From NCBI RefSeq assembly GCF_020639365.1, contig NZ_JAINUL010000001.1, positions 8,054,615 to 8,118,614 of the forward strand: 64,000 nt of DNA, read 5' to 3'. Position 1 is the stretch's first letter, and each line of letters begins with the position of its first letter. The translations under genes and the position numbers were made by a program. The DNA is from Streptomyces flavotricini (lineage in GTDB: Bacteria; Actinomycetota; Actinomycetes; Streptomycetales; Streptomycetaceae). The notes under the pieces are model-generated. The model was not told the origin of the DNA and searched no databases. It saw nothing but the letters and a program-made list of their open reading frames with translations. Below are positions 44,955 to 52,908 of this stretch, piece by piece.

Positions 44955-45012
44955 GCGAATCGTTCTGTCCTCCAGATGAGGGTCGACATGCGTCGACGGG
45001 ACGGATGAGCCA

Positions 45013-46332
45013 TCAGATCGACTGCAGGGCCCTGTCGTCCTGAGGGTCCGCGTGCCGGCCGAGCGGCCGCTGGCGCTGCTCGAAGAGGAGACTGCGCTTG
45101 ACCCAGTTGAGGCCCATGCGGTCGAAGATCACGTCGTGGTCGGTCTCGACCCGCGCTCCGTTCGCGGCCATCTCGCCCAGGACGATCTCGGCGAGGCCGC
45201 AGTTGTCGGCCAGCCGAAGCTCCCCGTCGCGTTCATCCCGCACGGTGACGGCGTACGGCGTGTCCTCCATGCCGAACCGCAGCACGTCCACCCCGCTGTC
45301 CGGCTGGGCTGCATACGTGGCAAGTCGGCGCAGGGCGCACGCCGCCCGGCCACGCCGTGCGCCCACGTCCAGTCGCGCGACGTGCCGGCCGGCCTGCTCC
45401 GGCAGTACGGCGGCGCCCACCGTGATGGTCACGTGGCGCTTCTTCACCCCTGGCGCGGCGAGGTCGTACTCCAGCTTCCGCGCGGTGTCCACGACCCGCT
45501 TGAACTCGGCGTAACTCTTCGGGAAGGGAAGGCGCGGCGAGAATCCGAACAGCAGGGTGATGTTCAGCTGGCCGCTGCCGCCCAGCCGTATGCCGGGGTG
45601 CTCGACCGCGTACCGGCTCATCGCGTAGCTTCGGGGAAACTGAACCCACTCGACTTCGTGGAAGAGGCCGAGCCGCTTCCGGGCCTGAATCGCGCTCCGG
45701 TAGACCTCGAACTGAATCAGGGGCGAAGTCCGTCCGTAGTCCGCCCCGTTGCTCGTGGAGTACGTTTCCAGACTGGTCGTCGTCAGGCGGTCTGACGGCT
45801 CGTAGTCAGCCACGATCTTCGCGAACCGCTCACTGTCGACGAAGTCCAGGCTCAGGTCTCCGTACCGGCGCTCCACCTCGCACATCAGCTGCAGTTCGAC
45901 GGCGGCCTGAACGGTCACGAAGTGCGCGCCCCCGAGGTGGAGCGGAATGCTGCTCTGACTGATGCGCTCCCACTCGCCGAATCTCTGAATGCTTTCCCGA
46001 ACCTCGGGACCGTTCCGGCTCGCGCCGAAGCTGATCAGCATTTCCTTGCAGCGGCGCTGCAGCGGGCGGCTTATCTGCTGATAGATCTCGTTGCTCGTGG
46101 ACTGCTCGTGCGTTTCCGGATTCCTCGCATGGTAGTGGTAGTAACGGCACCCCATACCATAGAGGGCCTCCGCTTCAGCGATCAGGGCAAGCGGCGAATT
46201 CTTGATGGTGCTGCCGGTGCTGATCTGGTCGAGGAGTACGTCTCCAGTCGCCCGATGGTTGCCGGGCGTGAATTTGGCGCCAGTGGATGCACACCCGAGT
46301 ATGAGGCTCTTTTCACCTGTTACGGCTTCCAT
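45013..46332 (-). CDS. BKACE/DUF849-like enzyme, long form
   Basis: 439 residues. The segment GCRYYHYHARNPETHEQSTS carries the His-x-His-x-Arg motif by which beta-keto acid cleavage enzymes bind metal, and SIPLHLGGAHF and LGGSGQLNITLLFG fit barrel strands. Family members condense or cleave beta-keto acids with acetyl-CoA and are usually about 300 residues; this one has about 130 more, mainly C-terminal. It is likely to make or break a C-C bond in the pathway. It overlaps the upstream 94-residue gene by 13 bases. Confidence 0.78.
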   Translation of the reverse strand: MEAVTGEKSLILGCASTGAKFTPGNHRATGDVLLDQISTGSTIKNSPLALIAEAEALYGMGCRYYHYHARNPETHEQSTSNEIYQQISRPLQRRCKEMLISFGASRNGPEVRESIQRFGEWERISQSSIPLHLGGAHFVTVQAAVELQLMCEVERRYGDLSLDFVDSERFAKIVADYEPSDRLTTTSLETYSTSNGADYGRTSPLIQFEVYRSAIQARKRLGLFHEVEWVQFPRSYAMSRYAVEHPGIRLGGSGQLNITLLFGFSPRLPFPKSYAEFKRVVDTARKLEYDLAAPGVKKRHVTITVGAAVLPEQAGRHVARLDVGARRGRAACALRRLATYAAQPDSGVDVLRFGMEDTPYAVTVRDERDGELRLADNCGLAEIVLGEMAANGARVETDHDVIFDRMGLNWVKRSLLFEQRQRPLGRHADPQDDRALQSI

Positions 46333-46604
46333 TTTTCCCCAAGGTGTTGCTGCTCATGGGCCGCCAGCAGCCGGCCAACCCAACCGCGCAGTGCCGGGGT
46401 GGCCAGCACGGCGTCCACCACGTCCGAGACCTCCTCGGGGGAGGTCTCGGCGGGCGGGGTCAGGGCGAGCGTCGCGGAGCCGCGGGTGCAGCTGAGGAGC
46501 GAGGCGCCCCAGTGCGCGGGCAGGCCCGCGATCAGCCGTACTGCGGCGGTCTCCGGCGCGGCTCCGCCGGCTCTGCTGATGCGCAGCCAGTACGTGGTGC
46601 ACAT
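46320..46604 (-). CDS. 94-residue protein of unknown function
   Basis: Starts MCTTYWLRISRAGGAA six bases after GGGGGA; ATG 46619 is an alternative. Small, soluble, helix-rich, two Cys near the N-terminus and middle (SLLSCTRGS). It overlaps the BKACE-like gene, so co-expression is almost certain. I recognise no family; an accessory or recognition protein for the small peptide encoded upstream is only a guess. Confidence 0.7.
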   Translation of the reverse strand: MCTTYWLRISRAGGAAPETAAVRLIAGLPAHWGASLLSCTRGSATLALTPPAETSPEEVSDVVDAVLATPALRGWVGRLLAAHEQQHLGEKWKP

Positions 46605-46652
46605 GGTGGATTCCCCCATCCTGCGGCGGGATCCCCCACGGGCCGCCAGGTC

Positions 46653-46838
46653 TCAGCCCCAGTCGTGGACGTCGCGGGTGTCCACGACGGGCTGCGTGGG
46701 CTGCTCGGCGCCGAGATCGTCGGCGTGGGCCGAAACGGCGCCGAGGAAAACGAGTGAAAGCGTCGCCAGCAGCAACAGAACTCCGCGGCGCATCGCCTTC
46801 TCGGCCGGATTCTTGAAAGAGTGAGCGATGGTGTCCAT
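46653..46838 (-). CDS. 61-residue exported or leader-like peptide, first gene of the set
   Basis: The peptide has a charged N-terminus (MDTIAHSFKNPAEKAMRRG), a strong hydrophobic segment (VLLLLATLSLVFLGAVSAHA) resembling a signal peptide cut after AHA, and a short acidic tail ending VVDTRDVHDWG. It has no lipobox or LPxTG. As the first gene after the divergent regulator it may be a secreted signal, an immunity-like membrane peptide or a precursor; the sequence does not decide. The residue pattern and codon use support real coding. Confidence 0.6.
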   Translation of the reverse strand: MDTIAHSFKNPAEKAMRRGVLLLLATLSLVFLGAVSAHADDLGAEQPTQPVVDTRDVHDWG

Positions 46839-47142
46839 TCGTGCCCCCGTGGCCAATCGTTTCTTTCTCGGTTCAAGCTCGCTGCGAGGACAACTCTGCC
46901 GCCGCTCAAGGTGGCGATCGAGGGATCCGCAACTCAGCTTCCTGCACATCCATGAGGCCACTTGCTGCACGAGGACGGCTGGACGATGGGCACGGACCAA
47001 TACGCCGAGAGGCCCGGAGCAGGAGACACAGCCTCGGTCCGGATATCGGAACGACACGTTCGGGCAGCGGATGTAGGGTTATCCACGACTCACGCCGGGG
47101 GACGCGGCCGGGCACCCCCGCGCCCAGCAGTGAGGAGGAGTG
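46839..47142. promoter_or_regulatory. Divergent promoter region between the gene set and its LuxR-type regulator
   Basis: 304 bases without a gene, relatively AT-richer near 46855-46900 and 47060-47090 (GTAGGGTTATCC). Both the minus-strand gene set and the plus-strand regulator must start here. No clear long inverted repeat was found. Confidence 0.5.
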
Positions 47143-48171
47143 GTGACCGAGCCGAACCTGCGGTTCCTGGGAGTCGAATCCGAAGACGAAGAGACCTACC
47201 GACTCCTGCTGCGCCGCGGGCGCTTCAGCCGTACGGAAGTCGCCGACCAGCTGGAACAGGACAGAGAAGACACCGAGACCGCACAGGATGCCGAGTCCGC
47301 CTACCTCCGCCTGACGCAGCTGGGGCTGGCCACCGAGACCCCCGGCGGGCTGGCACCAGTCTCGCCCGCCAAGGCCGTGGAAGGACTGGTGGAACGCCAG
47401 GTGGCCCGGCTTCGCGGTGAGTTAGAGGAGCGGGCCGCCACCAGCGCGGTCGTCGATTCACTGCTCGCCGAGCACGACAAGTCCCTGGCACACGCCGCCC
47501 ATGCCCCCCACGTCAGCGGGACCACCCAGCACATCGAGGGGATGGCCTCCGTACGAGCAGCCATCGACGAGCTCACCTTCTTCACCCGGACCGAGAGCCT
47601 CACCACGAGCCCGACCGGAATACTGAGCCCGGAGAGCATCAGCCACGCGAGACTGCTGGACAGCCGCATCCTGCGCCGCAAGGTGCACATGCGGACGCTC
47701 ATGGCCGCGCCGGCCCTCGAGGATGCCACCACCATGAACTACCTGTACGAACTCGCCTCACAGGGAGCGGAGATACGAATTTCGTACGAACCTCTGGAGC
47801 GCCTCATCATCTGCGACCGGTGTGCCGCGCTCACACCGATCGACCCCGCCCACACCTCCAAGGGCGCGATTCTGACGCGCGATCCTGGGCTGGTCTCCGC
47901 CCTCGTCTCCCTCTTCGAACGTATGTGGAATTCGGCGCAGGAACTCCCCGCTTCGGCTCACGGCGAAGCCACAGAGGCCGGATTCGTCAACGCCTTCCAA
48001 CGGCAGATCCTGTCCTCTCTCTATACCGCGGAGAAGGACGAGATCGGAGCACGGGAACTCGGCATCGCCGTCCGCACCTACCGCAAGCACGTGGCCGCGC
48101 TCATCCAGCGGCTGGGTGCCACCAACCGTTTCCAAGCCGCGCTGCTGGCACGCGAACGGGGTTGGATCTGA
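47143..48171 (+). CDS. LuxR-type (HTH) transcriptional regulator with TrmB-like N-terminus
   Basis: 342 residues from GTG 47143 behind AGGAGG. The N-terminal 70 residues form a TrmB-like winged helix (EETYRLLLRRGRFSRTEVAD, YLRLTQLGLATETPGG). A phospholipase-D-like central region follows (LDSRILRRKVHMRTLM, ISYEPLERLIICDRCAAL). The C-terminal LuxR HTH is KDEIGARELGIAVRTYRKHV, ending LGATNRFQAALLARERGWI. This architecture is frequent beside natural-product gene sets in actinomycetes, so it is the best candidate activator of the divergent set. Confidence 0.88.
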   Translation: MTEPNLRFLGVESEDEETYRLLLRRGRFSRTEVADQLEQDREDTETAQDAESAYLRLTQLGLATETPGGLAPVSPAKAVEGLVERQVARLRGELEERAATSAVVDSLLAEHDKSLAHAAHAPHVSGTTQHIEGMASVRAAIDELTFFTRTESLTTSPTGILSPESISHARLLDSRILRRKVHMRTLMAAPALEDATTMNYLYELASQGAEIRISYEPLERLIICDRCAALTPIDPAHTSKGAILTRDPGLVSALVSLFERMWNSAQELPASAHGEATEAGFVNAFQRQILSSLYTAEKDEIGARELGIAVRTYRKHVAALIQRLGATNRFQAALLARERGWI

Positions 48172-48189
48172 CTCCTCCTGGCCGCATCC

Positions 48190-48350
48190 CACTTGTGAAC
48201 GCCAGCCGAGCCCAGGCGCAGTCGAAACGGTCTGCGTACGGGCGGCCGGGGCACGTCCGGCACTCGAAGAGGTAGACCCCGCCCAGGTCGCCCAGCCTCG
48301 GGTCGGCGCCTTCGTCGTCGACGCCCCGGTCCTCGACGGGGACCGCCGGC
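48190..48350 (-). pseudogene. C-terminal scrap of a DUF1963 (YwqG-like) protein
   Basis: Reads GVYLFECRTCPGRPYADRFD, matching the Cys-x2-Cys end of DUF1963 proteins (FECxxCPDRPW). Its 5' part is absent and its frame runs on antisense into the LuxR gene without a proper stop. Confidence 0.5.
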
Positions 48351-48394
48351 TCTAGAGGTCGCCCCGGGTGGGGTGGGTCAGTGCGAGGTTGTGG

Positions 48395-48690
48395 AAGCGG
48401 GCCCACTTCGCCGGCCTGGACGCGCTCGACTCGAGGCTGATGACCTTCGGCGCGTACTACCGCCACATCGCCTGCCCGTTTGAATTGGTGTTCACGCACG
48501 CAATCAAGAGCTTCATGCTCGACGGGGACGGCTTTCGGGCAAGGAACTACTACGTGTGGGATGCCGGGGAGAAGGCCCGCGCCTTCTTCACGGAGGGGAT
48601 CGTCGAGAAGGTGACGGGGATCCATGGCGTCCCGCCCGAGATCGGGTACCTCGACATCGTCGGGTTCGTCGACAGATCCGGCACCCGATC
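48395..48690 (+). pseudogene. Internal fragment of an unknown protein
   Basis: About 98 codons with G/C-ending third positions read FGAYYRHIACPFELVFTHAI, RARNYYVWDAGEKARAFFTE and GVPPEIGYLDIVGFVDR. The sequence is clearly protein-like, but the frame degenerates on both sides. No family recognised. Confidence 0.5.
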
Positions 48691-49109
48691 CTCGAGAAGC
48701 CCGTCGCACGAACCCGCGCCGTCCGGGCCCTTTTCGGAGCATCCGGGCATGCCGCAGAACTTCCCCGCATCGAGACCAACCGCTCCTGCAGCTACCTGAC
48801 CTGCGCGTACCAGGATCCCGACCACGCGATGATGCCCGCTCCCGGGTCCGCCGCCGGATCGTCTCAGTAGGCCGGCCATGGAACCCGGCAGGTGTGGAAG
48901 GCCTCTCCCTCCGGGCCGTGCCAGGAAGTCGTCCGCGTCGGTGACCGGTGTCGTGGTCGCAGTCGTGGTCGTGGTCGTGGTCGTGCCGACGATCCGGGCG
49001 CTGCGGGAGCCCACGACGTCCTCGACGAGGGCTCTGACCCAGGCCAGCCCCTCCTCGTCCGCGTACCCGCAGGTGTGCGCGTACGACCACGACACTGACG
49101 GGTGACGCC

Positions 49110-49304
49110 GTCGACGGCATCGAACTCGACGGCTTCGAGGCCGTCCCGGAGGTCGTGGGCCTGGCAGACACCTGGTGGCGCGGCGGCGACTCCCTCGTCG
49201 CCGTCTACCGCGGCGAAGCCGAAGCCATGCACGCACCCCGATGCCGGACCGCCACCATCTACGCCGGCCTCGACGACTGGGGGCTGCGGGGGCTCGACAC
49301 CTGA
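49110..49304 (+). pseudogene. C-terminal fragment of an unknown protein
   Basis: Reads DGIELDGFEAVPEVVGLADT, SLVAVYRGEAEAMHAPRC and ends GLRGLDT-stop, with codons that look real but no start upstream. On the opposite strand at 48985-49090 another protein-like scrap (CGYADEEGLAWVRALVEDVV) abuts a GTCGTG repeat. The whole stretch 48172-49432 looks like decayed DNA. Confidence 0.45.
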
Positions 49305-49432
49305 ATGCAGCCCGCATCGGCCCGCACGCCTGCGGACCCGGCTGATGGCCGAGGTCGGGCTGCTGCGATGCTCCGCGCAGCAGCGGGGGCCGCCGCCCTT
49401 CCCCCCTCCCCGCGCGAGACCACTGGAGCATC

Positions 49433-49987
49433 GTGTACCTGCCTGCCCGGACCGGCCGTTCGACCGCGTTGCTCCTGTCGGCCTCACTCGTCACCGCGCT
49501 CGCCGGCGGCCTGGCCGGCTGCTCCCTGATCAACCCGTACGCCTCGTGCGAAGGGTCGGAGCCGCGGCTCAAGGAGATGGCTTCCCTGACGATCCTCGAC
49601 GCGAAGCCGCCCCGGGCCACTCCCCCGGCGGGCCACACGGAGGTGGAGACCGCATGCGACGACGACAGCAGCGGCGGTGATGCCTGGCTCTCGGCCGAGC
49701 GACTGTACTCGGCCCCGGAATCGAAGACCGAGATCCTCGGCTACTACACCAGGACGGCAACGGCCGATGGCTGGAAGCTCGAGGAGAACACCTCCCCGCT
49801 GCACGTCCCCGCGGACGTCGAAGGCCTCTGCTTCAGCAAGGGCGGCGACGGCAGCGCGATGACACTGACGGTTACCTTCCCGAGCGGGGAAAAATACCTC
49901 CCCGTGCCCGACTTCGGGGCCGGAACCGGAGTCGGGATACTGGTCGAAGCAGAGATCGACGGCTCACCCATACCCTGCTGGGACTAG
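49433..49987 (+). CDS. Lipoprotein of unknown function
   Basis: 184 residues from GTG 49433 after TGGAGC. Signal STALLLSASLVTALAGGLAG is followed by the lipobox Cys (LAGC near residue 30). The mature part has four further Cys (YASCEGSE, ETACDDDS, GLCFSKG, SPIPCWD) that could form two disulfides. No family recognised. Confidence 0.8.
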   Translation: MYLPARTGRSTALLLSASLVTALAGGLAGCSLINPYASCEGSEPRLKEMASLTILDAKPPRATPPAGHTEVETACDDDSSGGDAWLSAERLYSAPESKTEILGYYTRTATADGWKLEENTSPLHVPADVEGLCFSKGGDGSAMTLTVTFPSGEKYLPVPDFGAGTGVGILVEAEIDGSPIPCWD

Positions 49988-50312
49988 CTAGAGGGATGGA
50001 CGTCGGACAGAGGGTGCTGAAGGAACTCGCCCAGGTACGCCGTCTGCGCCGTATCGGTAGTGGCCTGGGTAATCGTCGGCGAGCCGGTCGTGCAGGAACG
50101 AATTGCCCCGCGAGTCGGGACGTGACGTGGTGTGGGATGTCGGGCTGCGGGTCGTCAGATGCCGTTGCTGCTGTGGATCCTGTCGGCCGGCACGGGTGCT
50201 CGGTTCGTGGTTGTTGGTTTCGGAGCCTTTGATTCCTGGGGTGTTGTGGGAGCATTTGTCTCTATTGTTCCCTGCGCCATCGCGGCGCCCGACGCGGCAG
50301 TCGAGGAAGAGC
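49988..50312. other. Intergenic region, lower GC, no supported gene
   Basis: 325 bases. The part near 50200-50280 is unusually T-rich and is likely to contain the promoter of the next gene. A minus-strand frame reads FLHDRLADDYPGHYRYGAD, which looks protein-like for a short stretch and may be another gene scrap. Confidence 0.4.
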
Positions 50313-51035
50313 ATGGGCTGGAGAGGTACATGTCGGACGGCCACGTCGGCCGCTCTGGCCGGGGCGGTCGCCCTCGTCCTGGCGGCTGCGCCTCAGGCCG
50401 GCGCCGAGCCCCGGAGCGGGGCCGCGCCGTCGTTCGGGACCGTGGCCGCCCGGCCGGACGCCTCCCCCGCTCCGCTTCCGCCGCGCCTGCCCCGCGACTT
50501 CCGGGGCAAGGGCAAGTGGATCGTCCGGGACCTGGGCATCACCGTGCCGTTCACCTGGGAGGGGCGCGACGGTGAGAGCCGGATGGTCGCGGGAGGACCG
50601 CAGTACCCGATCTGGTTCACCAACCTGATCTACCACGGCACCCTCTACACCCTGACCTACAAATGGCCCGGTCTGGACGACCATCCCTGCTCACGCATCC
50701 CCGGCTTCAGCCTGGAGGACCTGAACCAGGCGTTGGAGGGCTCCCGGTTCGTGGGGCGCGAGACCTTGCGGCGCACGCCGGAGCGGCGCGTGAACCACTG
50801 GAGGGTGGGTGTGGTCTTCCCACAGCTGCCTCCCGGGAACCACCCGCGTCTGCCGCTCGCGCTGGGGGACATCTACGTCGACGAGAACGACCGGGGCACC
50901 TTCTGGCAGGTGCTGCAGTTCGGTGTGCAGAACCTCTACGACCCCGAGCTGGACGAGTGGCTGGTCATGGACACCTTCGAGCACCGGCCCGGGACCGTGA
51001 CGCTTCCCCGGGAGTGCGAACCGCCCCGGCCCTGA
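50313..51035 (+). CDS. Secreted protein of unknown function
   Basis: 240 residues from ATG 50313 behind GAGGAAGA. Signal peptide about 31 residues (SAALAGAVALVLAAAPQAGA). The mature protein has a basic stretch RDFRGKGKWIVRDLG, then PQYPIWFTNLIYHGTLYTLT, and two conserved-looking Cys (HPCSRIPG, RECEPP). No enzyme motif recognised. Confidence 0.78.
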   Translation: MGWRGTCRTATSAALAGAVALVLAAAPQAGAEPRSGAAPSFGTVAARPDASPAPLPPRLPRDFRGKGKWIVRDLGITVPFTWEGRDGESRMVAGGPQYPIWFTNLIYHGTLYTLTYKWPGLDDHPCSRIPGFSLEDLNQALEGSRFVGRETLRRTPERRVNHWRVGVVFPQLPPGNHPRLPLALGDIYVDENDRGTFWQVLQFGVQNLYDPELDEWLVMDTFEHRPGTVTLPRECEPPRP

Positions 51036-51067
51036 CGGCCCCTCCGTCCGCCCGGGCCGTGCTCGGC

Positions 51068-51460
51068 TCAGCGAGCGCTGCCCAGGTCGCGGTCGGCGTC
51101 GGAGCCGCTGAGCATCAGGGTCGTTTCCTCGATGCGGTGGAAGCGGCCGTCGGGGGCGAGGTCGGCGAAGACGTAGACCTCCATGGTGACGGTGGTGCCG
51201 TCGTTCTTGGTGATGTGGCAGGTGTGCCGGTCGGCGTACTTGGTCCCGTCGTAGAGCTCGTCGTGGACCTCCACCGTGCCGCCGGCGACCATGCCGCGCA
51301 GGTGGCCGATGTGGTCGAGGAACTCGGCGCGGTCGGCCCATGCGCCGTCCGTGCGCTGGCGGTACCCGGGGGTGAAGTGGCGCTCGGCGGCCTCCTCCAG
51401 GGGGGCGCCCCGGTGGAAGAGCAGGTCGTTGAGGGCGGCTTCGATTCCGGTGCGGGTCAT
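51068..51460 (-). CDS. SnoaL/NTF2-like protein
   Basis: 130 residues, cone-shaped alpha+beta fold: IEAALNDLLFHRGAPLEEAA, YRQRTDGAWADRAEFLDHIG and VEVYVFADLAPDGRFHRIEE. Such proteins are small isomerases, hydrolases or binding proteins. It starts at 51460 behind GGGAG, downstream of the alpha/beta hydrolase and a tandem repeat on the same strand, so the two may be co-transcribed. Confidence 0.8.
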   Translation of the reverse strand: MTRTGIEAALNDLLFHRGAPLEEAAERHFTPGYRQRTDGAWADRAEFLDHIGHLRGMVAGGTVEVHDELYDGTKYADRHTCHITKNDGTTVTMEVYVFADLAPDGRFHRIEETTLMLSGSDADRDLGSAR

Positions 51461-51490
51461 GGTGATGGCTCCCTTGGGTGCGCGTGCGTG

Positions 51491-51570
51491 GGTGCATGCG
51501 TGGGTGCGTGGGTGCATGCGTGGGTGCGTGGGTGCATGCGTGGGTGCGTGGGTGCATGCGTGGGTGCGTG
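51491..51570. repeat. Four tandem copies of a 20-base unit (GGTGCATGCGTGGGTGCGTG)
   Basis: Perfect head-to-tail copies between the alpha/beta hydrolase stop and the SnoaL-like start, with partial copies on both sides. Alternating purine-pyrimidine steps (TGCGTG, GCATGC) favour Z-DNA. In minus-strand frames it would encode His/Pro/Thr-rich repeats, but no gene uses it. It probably varies between strains. Confidence 0.9.
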
Positions 51571-51593
51571 CGTGGGTGCGGTGTTGCCGGGTG

Positions 51594-52817
51594 TCAGGCG
51601 GTGGGGGCGAGGGTGGTGTCCAGCCAGTCGTAGATGCGGGCGAGGGCCAGGCGCATGGCGCCGGGGTGGCAGTGGGCGCCGGCGCCTTCCTCGGCGGTGA
51701 ACAGCATCAGGGTCTTGGGGCAGGTCAGCCGCTCGTAGAGCTGCTCTGGCTGCCCCTTGAAGAACTCGTCCTCCTCGGCGTCGCACACGAGGGTGGGGCA
51801 CTGGATCCGCTCGGCGACGCCGCCGGCGAGGGTGTAGTCGAGGTAGGAGGCGCTGAAGGCCCGGGGGGTTTCGACGCCCATCACGTACATGCCGTGGTTG
51901 ATCGCCCAGCGTGCGGTGGCGTCCTGGGTCGTGATCTGCTCGAAGCGCGCGTCGAGTTCGGGGGCGGAGTCCGCGCGCAGGAGCCGTTCGGCCTCCTCCC
52001 GGTCGCCGGGGATGTGGCGGGTGGATACCTGGCCCAGGTCGTAGACGCCGTCGACGGCGATCAGGGCGGCGAGGCGGTGCTCGAAGGCCGCCGCCCGGGG
52101 GGCGAGTACGCCGCCCATGCTGCTCCCGAGGAGCGCGATGCGGCTGACGTCGACCTCGGGGAGGGTTTCGGCGAAGTCGACGACCGGGGTGATGACGTTC
52201 TCCCAGTCCGGGCGGAAGACCAGGCCCTGGTGGTGGCGGGGGCCGGGCTGTCCCGGGCCGTCGAAGGTCAGGACGGTGTACCCGCGCTCGACGGCGGCCA
52301 GCGCGCCGCTGAAGTGGAGCTCCTCGGCGGTGCCGTCGAAACCGCTGTGCATGATCAGCGTGGGGCGGGGGGCGCCGGTGTCGTCGGCCCGGTAGAGGTA
52401 GCCGGGGAGGGTGGTGTCCTCGTACGGGATGCGGACCGGTTCGATGCGGGGGGTGGTGTGGAGCGCGGCCGCGGCCCGGAAGCAGGAGACGCTGCGGTCG
52501 TAGGCGTGGTCGTGGCGGGGGTCGCACGGCCGGCCGTGCTGGAAGAACTCCGCCGACCGGTAGTAGTTGGAGGCGCGCAGGAATCCGTCCCGGGCGCTGA
52601 TCGTGTGGCCCGCGTCCAGGGCCCGCTGGGCTTCGGCGGCCACGCGGTCGGCGGTCGCCATCCACTCCTCGTGCCAGCTGTCGTAGTCGCCTTCCTCGAT
52701 GCGCCCGGCGGTGGAGACGACCTCGCCGAAGTCGGCACCGCCGTAGGCGATGTGGCTCATCGAGCGCAGGGTCTCGTACCAGAACTGGGGGTTCTCGGGG
52801 AACATCAGCGGCTTCAT
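51594..52817 (-). CDS. Alpha/beta hydrolase (FrsA-like / 2,6-dihydroxypseudooxynicotine hydrolase type)
   Basis: 407 residues. The N-terminal helical cap (~120 residues, SWHEEWMATADRVAAEAQRA) precedes a hydrolase core with oxyanion segment LIMHSGFDGTAEELHF, nucleophile elbow LLGSSMGGVLA, Asp in VCDAEEDEFF and His in GAHCHPGAM. ATG 52817 follows AAGGAG; a longer start at 52835 is less likely. It is divergent from a TetR gene with two matching operators between them, so the TetR protein probably represses it. Confidence 0.9.
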   Translation of the reverse strand: MKPLMFPENPQFWYETLRSMSHIAYGGADFGEVVSTAGRIEEGDYDSWHEEWMATADRVAAEAQRALDAGHTISARDGFLRASNYYRSAEFFQHGRPCDPRHDHAYDRSVSCFRAAAALHTTPRIEPVRIPYEDTTLPGYLYRADDTGAPRPTLIMHSGFDGTAEELHFSGALAAVERGYTVLTFDGPGQPGPRHHQGLVFRPDWENVITPVVDFAETLPEVDVSRIALLGSSMGGVLAPRAAAFEHRLAALIAVDGVYDLGQVSTRHIPGDREEAERLLRADSAPELDARFEQITTQDATARWAINHGMYVMGVETPRAFSASYLDYTLAGGVAERIQCPTLVCDAEEDEFFKGQPEQLYERLTCPKTLMLFTAEEGAGAHCHPGAMRLALARIYDWLDTTLAPTA

Positions 52818-52828
52818 CACACTCTCCT

Positions 52829-52848
52829 TAAGCACAGATCTGTGCGTA
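52829..52848. promoter_or_regulatory. TetR operator box 1
   Basis: TAAGCACAGATCTGTGCGTA is a near-perfect palindrome just upstream of the hydrolase ribosome site. It matches box 2 in both half-sites; the centres are exactly 50 bases apart. Confidence 0.65.
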
Positions 52849-52878
52849 CGGCAGGACTGTAGCCCCGCCGGGCGCCAT

Positions 52879-52898
52879 TAAGCAAATAGTTGTGCTTA
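52879..52898. promoter_or_regulatory. TetR operator box 2
   Basis: TAAGCAAATAGTTGTGCTTA, an almost perfect palindrome ten bases upstream of the TetR start codon. With box 1 it implies joint control of both divergent genes and possible looping or cooperative binding. Confidence 0.65.
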
Positions 52899-52908
52899 CG
52901 ATGTGTGG

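Noticed and set aside
48101..49171. Continuous 356-codon minus-strand gene
   Set aside because: Only short stretches look protein-like and they lie in different frames and strands; a set of remnants explains the region better.
51491..51570. His/Thr/Pro-repeat protein encoded by the 20-base tandem repeat
   Set aside because: The repeat can be read in several frames because of its composition; no ribosome site or adjoining domain supports translation.
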